A DNA stretch of 25,946 nt, taken from positions 1-25,946 of the IMG/VR virus record IMGVR_UViG_3300008267_000316. One strand, 5' to 3'. Position 1 is the first letter of the stretch. Every line of letters begins with the position of its first letter. The stretch comes from a virus. The position numbers were made by a program, and so were the translations under genes. Below are positions 1 through 5,928 of this stretch, in pieces. Below the pieces are notes generated by a model. It did no database searches. It was not told where the DNA came from and saw nothing but the letters and a program-made list of their open reading frames with translations.

Positions 1-119
1 GAAAAAAAAATTACGCTAAATGCGTTACTCAAGATATTTTGGTTGGTTGGTCGGGTGATAGTTGTGATTTCCTGTCTGAAAGTATGCGCCCGAGAAATAA
101 ACCTTTGCCGCAACTAACT

Positions 120-405
120 GTATGTACGTATGCGTGCACACATGTATGCGTGTATGCGTGCGTGTGCGTATGTATGTGCGTGCGTAGATGTATACATGTG
201 TAGTATATACCTAGGTAAGTATATCTATATGTATATATGTATGTGTAGTATATACCACGGTAGATATATTGTTATGTATATATGTATGTATACCTATCTG
301 CATGGGTACATTTACACATGGGATAAATGTATGCGTGTATGTATGTATGCCATGCATCAAGGTGACTATGAATGCGTGCGATGTATGTAGGTGTGTATGT
401 AGGGC
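120..405. repeat. Alternating purine-pyrimidine low-complexity tract
   Basis: The tract is made mostly of TG, CG, TA and CA dinucleotide steps built from short words such as GTATG, GCGTG and ATGTAT. Long runs alternate purine and pyrimidine, the classic feature of DNA that can adopt the Z form under negative supercoiling. An 86-codon frame (130-390, +) stays open through it, but its protein is almost entirely Met, Tyr, Cys, Val, Ala and Ile, as expected from translating such a repeat. I treat the tract as non-coding by default. It resembles nothing else in the window. Confidence 0.7.
196..285. repeat. 45-bp tandem repeat, two clear copies
   Basis: The 16-mer ATGTGTAGTATATACC occurs at 196-211 and again at 241-256, and GTATATATGTAT occurs at 231-242 and 276-287, both with a 45-bp offset. 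A third, degenerate copy may follow from 286. Because 45 is a multiple of three, the + frame gives a 15-residue repeat beginning MCSIY in both clear copies. Some differences between the copies are synonymous or conservative (Lys to Arg), but others are not (Leu to His, Tyr to Val), so coding is not shown. Confidence 0.75.
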
Positions 406-762
406 TATGCCTATAGGCTAAGCAAAAAGCTGAAAAGTTGGAGGAAATTCATAGAAATGGTATACCCCCCATGTCGTTTGAACTCGTTTTCCTATTGTAC
501 CCGTTCACGATAATTCTATATATTACCCACTACCCCAATATATACGATCAATTTTTTAACTTTGTGACGGTCAGTGTCAAGAATTGCCATTTAGTGCTGA
601 CTAAATGCTTAGTTGAAAACCTCTACATCTCTTTATTTATAAGGGTTTTAGTTGTTTTAGTGTTAAGATGTTACTATATTTACAAATTATAAAAAAAAAA
701 ATTATATATATAATAAGAGATGGTGGTATACAGAAATAAAAAAAATATTTTTTTTGACGCTG

Positions 763-780
763 GTGTCGTCATCTCGACAC
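763..780. other. Small hairpin before the first gene
   Basis: GTGTCG (763-768) and CGACAC (775-780) form a perfect 6-bp stem around a 6-nt loop, just after a T run at about 748-755. The left arm extended, GTGTCGTCA (763-771), also has a 9-base inverted match, TGACGACAC, at 866-874 inside the first gene. There is no T-tract after the hairpin, so it is not a rightward terminator. It could be an operator or RNA structure upstream of the gene at 816. Confidence 0.4.
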
Positions 781-815
781 AAAATCACGTAACTAACTAA
801 TAATCAATAAATTAA

Positions 816-1004
816 ATGAAAAAAAGTCAGCACAAAACCGACATTATTGCGTCACAGAGCGTCACTGACGACACTTACTCAGCTTACAGGCTTAAATACA
901 GGCCACTTCATTACACCTACAGGCTTAAGATGAGGGAGGTGGACTGGGACAGGTACTACGCTACGCTGGATACCAGGTACATCAGAATGAATTGTGAGGA
1001 ATAA
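816..1004 (+). CDS. Hypothetical 62-aa protein
   Basis: This is a short open frame with an ATG after an A/T-rich leader (ataaattaaATG), which is how many genes start in this phage. The protein is rich in Tyr and Arg and carries YRLK twice (about residues 24-27 and 35-38), encoded by two copies of acaggcttaa. No signal peptide or membrane segment is seen. It is followed closely by a TACATTTG promoter box and the next small gene. I do not recognise a family. Coding is plausible from its start context and position but not certain. Confidence 0.45.
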   Translation: MKKSQHKTDIIASQSVTDDTYSAYRLKYRPLHYTYRLKMREVDWDRYYATLDTRYIRMNCEE

Positions 1005-1008
1005 TTAC

Positions 1009-1016
1009 TACATTTG
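1009..1016 (+). promoter_or_regulatory. -7 box TACATTTG
   Basis: It matches the Bacteroidota -7 consensus TAnnTTTG exactly and lies 30 nt before the ATG at 1047. No TTTG -33 element is present at the usual distance. It would start transcription of the group of small basic genes that follows. Confidence 0.55.
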
Positions 1017-1046
1017 CATATCGATAAACTTTAAAAATAACATGTT

Positions 1047-1268
1047 ATGAACACAAGAATCACAAAACAGACAACAGTTAAGCCAATGGTTATGGGTAAA
1101 AAAAATCCAGTATTACCAAAGGGTGGTGGCACAAATGCTAAAGTTAAGCAAGCAAAACCTTTTGATCCTAAGGCTGGTTTAAACGCTAGGGAGATGAAAA
1201 AATTGGAAAGTCTTAAGATGTCACTTGCTGCTGCAAGACAAAAAGCTAAATCTCAAAAAGGTAAATAG
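1047..1268 (+). CDS. Small basic hypothetical protein, 73 aa
   Basis: A lysine-rich protein without membrane segments. The first half is Pro/Gly-rich and probably disordered, with the stretch GKKNPVLPKGGGTNAKVK; the second half (about 43-73) looks helical and ends in AAARQKAKSQKGK. It follows a TACATTTG promoter box by 30 nt and is followed after 2 nt by a 30-codon gene and then a 497-codon gene, all three lysine-rich, so the three probably form one transcription unit. Small basic proteins of this kind are common in the virion regions of crAss-like phages, where some enter the capsid, but no function can be read from this sequence. Confidence 0.7.
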   Translation: MNTRITKQTTVKPMVMGKKNPVLPKGGGTNAKVKQAKPFDPKAGLNAREMKKLESLKMSLAAARQKAKSQKGK

Positions 1269-1270
1269 TC

Positions 1271-1363
1271 ATGGATAAGGGATACACAAAAGGAGGAAAG
1301 AGTAAGTCAACTGGGCAGGGAGTTGCTCAGATGGGAAGCTGCAAAGGTGGTAAAAACAAGTAA
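1271..1363 (+). CDS. 30-aa glycine/lysine-rich peptide
   Basis: An ATG two bases after the previous stop opens 30 codons, beginning MDKGYTKGGKSKSTGQG and ending GSCKGGKNK. The stop is two bases before the next ATG at 1366. The tight packing on both sides and a composition matching both neighbours favour a real gene despite the length. The single Cys is near the C-terminus. No family is recognised; it may be a fragment or a small virion component. Confidence 0.5.
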   Translation: MDKGYTKGGKSKSTGQGVAQMGSCKGGKNK

Positions 1364-1365
1364 CT

Positions 1366-2859
1366 ATGGCGGTAAGAAGTAAAATGTCAACAGCTCGGTC
1401 AAGGGGTCGGGCTGTTGTTAAGACAACAACTGAAGACAAGAACGCCCTTCCAAAAGAGAAGCCTAAGACATACTCTAATCAGTACAGGGCATCAACAAAA
1501 GAGGGTGTTGACTATAGCATAGCAGACGTAACTCCAGAGGACGAGGCAAGGATAAGGAAGCAGTACGGCATTTCTGATAAGGAGGACTTTGTTATAACTA
1601 AGGCTGACTACGATGTGTACAAGAACACTGGTAAGAAATCTTTAGAGGAGTACGGCATGGATAGAGCTAAAGGCAATAACCCGTTCCAGAAAAACTATGA
1701 GGGAGAGGTCGGAGGCATGCAGCTACAGATGTACGAGAAGGGTAAGGCTCCTAAGGCTAAACCAGATCCTCAGAACATAAGAGAGGCTGCAAAGAAGGTT
1801 CCAAAATTAGATAAGTTCGCTGTATTTACTGACGACAAGAAGAAGAGTTACGATGTAACCACTAAAGAGAAGAAAGCCAAGGAAGACATAATGGTTCCAG
1901 AAACTGTATCTGGTCCTAAGAGTAGAACGGTTACTAGAAAAACTATAACAGCTACACCTAAAAGAAGTGGAGCCAAGATGTATAGGAAACAAACCGCTGG
2001 TAAGGGATACTCTGCTGGTAAATTATTCCAAACGGCAACAGTTGAAAAAACAAAGGGTCCTAGACTTTCTGAGAAGATTAAGTACAAGAAGGAGGAGAAG
2101 CTTGCTGGCGCAAGAGAGCGAGTTCTTGGATTGAGTGGAGTTGCTTTAGAGGATCAGACAAATAAATCTGGAACAACTATTAAAAGAGGTCAGAAGTTAG
2201 AGGGTTCTGCTCAAAGACTTAAAGATCTAAAGGCACTATACTCATCTGATTCTATAAAAGGAGAAAAGGTTAACGCTTCAACAAATCCTGGTAAATTTGG
2301 ATCTGAAAGTAGAGTTGGCTTATTAAAAGGAGCTAAGGCCGATGTCAAGGAGATATCTAAATTATCAAAGGGTCAAGTAAAATCTATAAAAGAAGCTAAG
2401 AAGTCAGCCAAAACAAAAGAAGAGAAGGCATCACTAAAATCATCAATAAGGAATACTAGAGATGTTGCTAAGGAGGCTAGATCATACAAGGGTGACATTA
2501 GAAAGGGGCTTCGTATGGAGAAGAAGGACGTTACTGCCTCTAAAGTTGCAGCTAAAGCAAGCGATGCTAAGACTGCACGAAAGACTGAGAAAGGAAAAAC
2601 AATGAGAGGTACTAGTTACTTTAGTATGACTGAGCTTAATAAAAAGATACCACTAAGCAAGGCGTACGGAGTAAGTAAGGACAAGGAACCTAAGATGAGA
2701 CAAACAAGGCAAGAGAAAAAGGAAATGGCCAACAAGAATGTTTCTGAAAAATTAGGTCAATTGATGAGTAAGGCTCAAGAAGTAAAAAAACGTATCGGTA
2801 GTTCTGGAGAGTCTAAGGGCTATAAACAAGCTGGAACAAGAAGGTTTATAAGTAAATAA
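1366..2859 (+). CDS. Large highly basic protein, 497 aa, unknown function
   Basis: The protein is dominated by Lys, Arg, Ala, Ser, Thr and Glu, and I see no Cys, Trp or His in its full length. Nothing suggests a signal peptide or membrane segment. The stretch from about 230 to 430 is rich in short charged, probably helical segments (for example KSIKEAKKSAKTKEEKASLK), and much of the rest is likely disordered. Codon choice drifts along the gene: AAG, GAG and GAC dominate the first third, AAA and AGA later. It is last in a run of basic small genes and is followed by a separate promoter-like box. A nucleic-acid-binding internal virion or cargo protein would fit the composition, but this is inference; no enzyme motif is visible. 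Confidence 0.8.
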   Translation: MAVRSKMSTARSRGRAVVKTTTEDKNALPKEKPKTYSNQYRASTKEGVDYSIADVTPEDEARIRKQYGISDKEDFVITKADYDVYKNTGKKSLEEYGMDRAKGNNPFQKNYEGEVGGMQLQMYEKGKAPKAKPDPQNIREAAKKVPKLDKFAVFTDDKKKSYDVTTKEKKAKEDIMVPETVSGPKSRTVTRKTITATPKRSGAKMYRKQTAGKGYSAGKLFQTATVEKTKGPRLSEKIKYKKEEKLAGARERVLGLSGVALEDQTNKSGTTIKRGQKLEGSAQRLKDLKALYSSDSIKGEKVNASTNPGKFGSESRVGLLKGAKADVKEISKLSKGQVKSIKEAKKSAKTKEEKASLKSSIRNTRDVAKEARSYKGDIRKGLRMEKKDVTASKVAAKASDAKTARKTEKGKTMRGTSYFSMTELNKKIPLSKAYGVSKDKEPKMRQTRQEKKEMANKNVSEKLGQLMSKAQEVKKRIGSSGESKGYKQAGTRRFISK

Positions 2860-2959
2860 TTTTATTTATTTTGTGCATCCGCTTAAAATTTTTTTTGGGA
2901 GGATGTTACTTTTTATATATATTGGAGTTATAAGTGAAAACAATTTAAAATCTAGTATT

Positions 2960-3463
2960 ATGAAAAGGGTAGTTTTAACATTAGCATTAGCAGTTATAGG
3001 TTTAACAACTAACGCACAGAGAGATTTATATGCACCAGGTGTATACATAGACACAACAGCAGAGTTAGGGTCTTTTGATAACCCATACATAGTAGATAGT
3101 TACAAGGATGCGGATCCATATGTTTGGTTCTACCAAGAGAATTGGAACAGACACCTAAGATTAGGCAAGTGCATGTACGGAATGAAGCATGACATGAAGG
3201 ATTACGCAGAGGGCCTGATAAAAGAAATAGGTAAGGGTATCTACGACTACGACAAAATAGAGACAGAGTATAGAATAGACTGGGACGTAATTGAGGAAAA
3301 CGGAGCACATTACACAATTACATTAGAAATGGCAACAGAAACAGCTGAGTTATATATAAATGAGCTGTCTCAAGAGGAGCATATAAATGTTCTTAAACTT
3401 TTCAAAAAACAATATATAAAAGAATACGGTGAAGAACTAGTAGAACAATGGTTAGCATACTAA
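2960..3463 (+). CDS. Secreted or periplasmic protein with signal peptide, 167 aa
   Basis: The frame is open from 2873, but the start chosen is the ATG at 2960 because it begins a classic signal peptide: MKRVVLTLALAVIGLTTNA, then QRDLY, with cleavage expected after NA as is common in Bacteroidota. The mature part of about 148 residues is acidic and aromatic, with one Cys and no further membrane segment. It has its own putative promoter (imperfect box TTATTTTG at 2866-2873, long leader) and a terminator directly after it, so it is probably monocistronic. I do not recognise the family. A phage protein sent to the host envelope could alter the surface, block other phages or aid lysis; none of these is shown here. 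Confidence 0.75.
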   Translation: MKRVVLTLALAVIGLTTNAQRDLYAPGVYIDTTAELGSFDNPYIVDSYKDADPYVWFYQENWNRHLRLGKCMYGMKHDMKDYAEGLIKEIGKGIYDYDKIETEYRIDWDVIEENGAHYTITLEMATETAELYINELSQEEHINVLKLFKKQYIKEYGEELVEQWLAY

Positions 3464-3472
3464 AAAAAATCG

Positions 3473-3502
3473 AGCCCACTGTTGTGGGCTTACTTATTTT
3501 TC
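3473..3502 (+). terminator. Terminator after the secreted-protein gene
   Basis: AGCCCAC (3473-3479), loop TGTT, GTGGGCT (3484-3490) make a 7-bp stem followed by tacttatttttc. An A run precedes it, so it could also act leftward. It leads straight into a degenerate promoter box for groEL. Confidence 0.8.
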
Positions 3503-3503
3503 A

Positions 3504-3511
3504 TATATTCG
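3504..3511 (+). promoter_or_regulatory. Degenerate -7 box TATATTCG before groEL
   Basis: It differs from TAnnTTTG at one base, lies 21 nt before the groEL ATG, and sits right behind a terminator, the same layout as three clearer cassettes further right. The 21-nt spacing equals that of the boxes at 12806 and 20165. Confidence 0.5.
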
Positions 3512-3532
3512 CATAAAATTTAATCAAATTTC

Positions 3533-5137
3533 ATGGTAATTAAGCAAATATTTCTAGACGAAAAGGGTCGTCAGCAGCTAAAAAATGGTATAAATAAGAT
3601 ATCTGACGCTGTTGCATCAACACTAGGCCCAGGAGGTCAGACTGTTTTAATAGAGTCTGAACAGCATGTAGGAGGGGTAACAGTAACGAAGGACGGTGTA
3701 ACTGTTGCAAAGTCAATAAACCTATACAACCCAGTAGAGAACCTTGCGGTGCAGCTTGTACGTGAGGCCGCATCAAACACTGCGAAGATGGCTGGTGACG
3801 GTACCACAACAAGTATCGTACTTACAAGGGACCTGATAGACTCGTATGACTGGGTCACTAGGTCGTATGACAAGTACAACAAGACAGAGGTCCTTCGTAG
3901 CATACAGAAGATATGTGACGAGTTGGTTGAGAGTCTTGACAAGATGGCTAAGCCAGTTCTTGGCAAGAGGCTTCTTGACGTTGCTACAATCTCTGCGAAC
4001 AACGACCCAGTTATCGGTAAGTTGATCGCTGACGTTTATGACAAGGTTAAGTTTGTAACTGTTGAGAACAACACCAAGACAAACAACACGTACTCCGAGA
4101 TTATTAACGGTATACGAGTGCAGAGAGGATGGACATCACGACACTTTGTTACTGACCACAAGAAGATGGAGTGTGTGTTCGAGGACGCATACGTGCTCAT
4201 CACAGATCACGAGATCACTAACCTAGCGCACATAGAGTCAATACTTAAGAGGGTTGTGGCTGAGCGTATCCCACTACTTGTGATAGGCCAGTTGGCTCCA
4301 CAGGTGGCAGCTACGATTAATATGAACGTACTAGAGAAGAAGATTAGGTTCTGCAACATCATTCCGCCATCTATGGGATACAGGAAGGATGAGTTGATGG
4401 AGGACATCGCTGTTTCTCTAGGGGGCCACTACTACAGCCAAGCAACTGGGGACAACCTGTCCCTATGTACGTTTGATGGACTGGGTAAGGCAAAGAAGAT
4501 TATTATTGGACAGGACTCAACGGTTATAGTTCCAGATGAGATGTATGTAGACAATAACGATGTTTATTCTCACGTGTCAGACCTTAAGATGCTTATCGAG
4601 GAGGAGAAGGACGAGAGCTATATCAACTTCTTGAACGAGCGTATTGCGAACATATCTGGAGGGATAGGCATCATATATGTTGGTGCTGACTCAGATATAG
4701 AGCAGAAGGAGTTACGAGACAGAGTTGACGATGCCGTATTAGCTGTAAAGGCTGCGATAGACGAAGGAATTCTTCCTGGTGGAGGGATATCACTAATAAA
4801 CGCATTAAACAAGCTTAGAACGAACAGTAGGAACTACAGCATCGAGAGAGAGATCGCTATTGTTATAATGGATAATGTTGTTAAGTCACCACTATTCCAG
4901 ATATGTAGAAACGCAGGAGTTGATCCAGAGGAGTGTTACTTGAACGTACAGTTTACAAAGGACGGGTATGGTTACGATGTGAAGAACAACAGGTACGGTG
5001 ACATGATCAAGATGGGTATTATCGATCCTGCGAAGGTAACAAAGAATGCGATAAAGAATGCGGTGTCTGTTGCAACAACGATACTAAGTACTAATGCAAT
5101 AATAACAAACGTAAGAGAGAATGAAAGCGTTGAATAG
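3533..5137 (+). CDS. groEL: Phage-encoded GroEL-type chaperonin (Cpn60), 534 aa
   Basis: An ATP-driven folding cage. Conserved features sit where expected: the equatorial N-terminal motif STLGPGGQTVLI (29-40), the nucleotide-binding loop GDGTTT (88-93, Asp89 matching GroEL Asp87), and VDDAVLAVKAAIDEGILPGGG (398-418, Asp400 matching the catalytic Asp398, followed by the glycine triplet). The apical domain (about 190-375) is much more diverged. Length is close to the bacterial 540-550, but the C-terminal Gly-Gly-Met tail is absent; it ends NVRENESVE. groES follows with a 17-nt overlap, so the order is opposite to the usual bacterial groES-groEL. Codon use is richer in G/C-ending codons (AAG, GAC, AAC, TAC) than most of the window, suggesting later acquisition or translational tuning. 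Folding of capsid or tail proteins is the likely role. Confidence 0.96.
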   Translation: MVIKQIFLDEKGRQQLKNGINKISDAVASTLGPGGQTVLIESEQHVGGVTVTKDGVTVAKSINLYNPVENLAVQLVREAASNTAKMAGDGTTTSIVLTRDLIDSYDWVTRSYDKYNKTEVLRSIQKICDELVESLDKMAKPVLGKRLLDVATISANNDPVIGKLIADVYDKVKFVTVENNTKTNNTYSEIINGIRVQRGWTSRHFVTDHKKMECVFEDAYVLITDHEITNLAHIESILKRVVAERIPLLVIGQLAPQVAATINMNVLEKKIRFCNIIPPSMGYRKDELMEDIAVSLGGHYYSQATGDNLSLCTFDGLGKAKKIIIGQDSTVIVPDEMYVDNNDVYSHVSDLKMLIEEEKDESYINFLNERIANISGGIGIIYVGADSDIEQKELRDRVDDAVLAVKAAIDEGILPGGGISLINALNKLRTNSRNYSIEREIAIVIMDNVVKSPLFQICRNAGVDPEECYLNVQFTKDGYGYDVKNNRYGDMIKMGIIDPAKVTKNAIKNAVSVATTILSTNAIITNVRENESVE

Positions 5138-5402
5138 TTTTATTCTTGTTTTGCCAATGGAGCTAGAGAAGCAGGAGTCCAGTACAGGGCTCTTGCTATC
5201 TGGAATGGAGACGGCAAAGCAGAGATATCAGCAGGCAGAGGTACTGCTTGTAAGTGAGGACCTACCAAGAGATGAGAACGGTGAGCCAGTACTAGTTTCT
5301 GGAGATATTATAGCGTATGACGCTGTACAGGGTCACGACTATAGGATGGACGGTAAGAACTATAGAATAATTATGTATAGGGATGTTGCTTTGATTCTTT
5401 GA
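5121..5402 (+). CDS. groES: GroES-type co-chaperonin (Cpn10), 93 aa
   Basis: The lid partner of the chaperonin. Length and layout fit the family: N-terminal strand NSFILVLP, a mobile-loop region with QESSTGLLLSG (about 19-29) whose hydrophobic LLL stands in for the IVL/IML that docks on GroEL, then AEVLLVSEDLP, VSGDIIAYDA and a C-terminal strand ending MYRDVALIL. It starts inside groEL (17-nt overlap), which suggests translational coupling and a matched pair. Its last 32 bases overlap, tail to tail, the end of the regulator gene on the - strand, so convergent transcription may interfere. Confidence 0.9.
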   Translation: MKALNSFILVLPMELEKQESSTGLLLSGMETAKQRYQQAEVLLVSEDLPRDENGEPVLVSGDIIAYDAVQGHDYRMDGKNYRIIMYRDVALIL

Positions 5403-5886
5403 TCTCTTTATTGAACTGGTTTATTGCCATAGCGTAAACCTTATCCGTGTAAGGCGCAGTCTTTTTAAATATAGGGTTGCGCCTTTCTGATGTTGGTATA
5501 GGTTCCTCTCCGTTAAGCTTCTTGTAGATACTGAACACCATTCTCTTGGCCTTATACGTTAGTTCGTACAGCCTGGCCTCGTGATGCCCTGCTGCTCTCC
5601 AAACGTGCACTAGTCCCTTGTTTTGTAGCTTGTATATCCTTCGTTTATCCCAGGAGAATATGTTGTTGTACTGCTCGAACTTTGAGATGGTAAACAGCTT
5701 CTCGTCATACAGGAAGAATAGTATCTCAAGCTCTGGCATAGTGATATCGTATGTACGCATTGCCCAGTACCTAATAACACGGTAGTACTTCATGTAGTTG
5801 TACTTAACCTCGGTTCTATCGCACACAAGGACCTTACGCTTTCTTTTTTTGACGTATACCTTCTTTCTTTTAACTACTGGGACCAT
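5371..5886 (-). CDS. Winged helix-turn-helix DNA-binding protein, 171 aa
   Basis: The only confident gene on the - strand. After a very basic start (VVKRKKVYVKKRKRKV), residues of about 45-125 look like a winged helix: MPELEILFFLYDEKLFTISK, then SWDKRRIYKLQNKGLVHVW as probable recognition helix and wing, then ARLYELTYKAKRMVFSIYKK. This layout resembles MarR-like and other phage wHTH regulators. The frame could start at a TTG (5895), but the ATG at 5886 is preferred because it lies 6 nt from a perfect -7 box (5900-5893), predicting a leaderless mRNA. Its promoter overlaps a 9-bp inverted repeat shared with the fibre promoter, so autoregulation and control of the fibre gene are likely. The 3' end overlaps groES by 32 nt. 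Confidence 0.8.
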   Translation of the reverse strand: MVPVVKRKKVYVKKRKRKVLVCDRTEVKYNYMKYYRVIRYWAMRTYDITMPELEILFFLYDEKLFTISKFEQYNNIFSWDKRRIYKLQNKGLVHVWRAAGHHEARLYELTYKAKRMVFSIYKKLNGEEPIPTSERRNPIFKKTAPYTDKVYAMAINQFNKEIKESKQHPYT

Positions 5887-5887
5887 A

Positions 5888-5916
5888 TGTCGCAAAAATA
5901 TGCTAAATTTGCGACA
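5888..5916. promoter_or_regulatory. Palindromic operator between divergent genes
   Basis: TGTCGCAAA (5888-5896) and TTTGCGACA (5908-5916) are a perfect 9-bp inverted repeat with an 11-bp spacer. Each arm contains the TTTG end of a -7 box facing outward, so a dimeric repressor bound here would cover both promoters. The obvious candidate is the winged-helix protein whose own promoter is one of the two. Binding is inference; the symmetry is seen directly. Confidence 0.75.
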
Positions 5917-5924
5917 AGAACAAA
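5893..5924 (-). promoter_or_regulatory. Promoter of the winged-helix gene
   Basis: On the - strand, TTTG (5924-5921), a 20-nt spacer and TATTTTTG (5900-5893) match the full Bacteroidota -33/-7 consensus. This is the only promoter in the window for which I found both elements at the expected spacing. The ATG follows the box by 6 nt, so the transcript should be leaderless or nearly so. Confidence 0.75.
5904..5911 (+). promoter_or_regulatory. Fibre-gene promoter, -7 box TAAATTTG
   Basis: An exact TAnnTTTG box only 3 bp from the opposing box on the other strand and partly inside the inverted repeat. It lies 17 nt before the ATG at 5929, which therefore is the likely start of the fibre gene. No clear TTTG is found at the -33 position. 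Confidence 0.65.
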
Positions 5925-5928
5925 CAAT

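Larger units (their letters stand above)
1..815. other. Gene-poor left end of window
   Basis: This stretch has no reading frame I would call a gene with confidence. From the left it holds a short G/T-rich patch (ggttggttggtcggg near 41-56), a low-complexity purine/pyrimidine-alternating tract (about 120-405), a perfect 10-bp palindrome GCCTATAGGC at 409-418, an AT-rich stretch with A and T runs around 690-755, and a hairpin at 763-780. No tRNA-like cloverleaf was seen. It could be an intergenic region between divergent phage modules, a replication origin, or a region near a genome end; the sequence does not decide among these. The next gene to the right begins at 816 after an AT-rich leader. 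Confidence 0.6.

Noticed and set aside
1-30. Possible leftward terminator (ACGC TAAAT GCGT with an A run)
   Set aside because: The stem is only 4 bp and no - strand gene lies to its right, so there is nothing for it to terminate.
130-390. 86-codon open frame in the low-complexity tract
   Set aside because: The translation is what alternating TG/TA/CG repeats give in any frame, the ATG lacks the A/T-rich leader of other genes, and no promoter box precedes it. The tandem repeat is reported, but not as a gene.
438-692. 84-codon hydrophobic frame
   Set aside because: It starts with TTG (first ATG at 471), has no promoter box or leader, and looks like chance translation of T-rich DNA; kept within the gene-poor region.
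2897-2905. GGGAGG directly before an ATG in the secreted-protein frame
   Set aside because: There is no spacing between the purine run and the ATG, Bacteroidota rarely use Shine-Dalgarno, and the ATG at 2960 gives a proper signal peptide.
3009-5000. Long - strand frames opposite the secreted-protein and groEL genes
   Set aside because: They are antisense shadows of strongly supported genes, with unlikely compositions and no start signals.
5887-5928. Upstream ATG for the tail fibre (15 extra codons)
   Set aside because: It lies upstream of the predicted transcription start at about 5917 and within the operator palindrome; the ATG at 5929 fits better.
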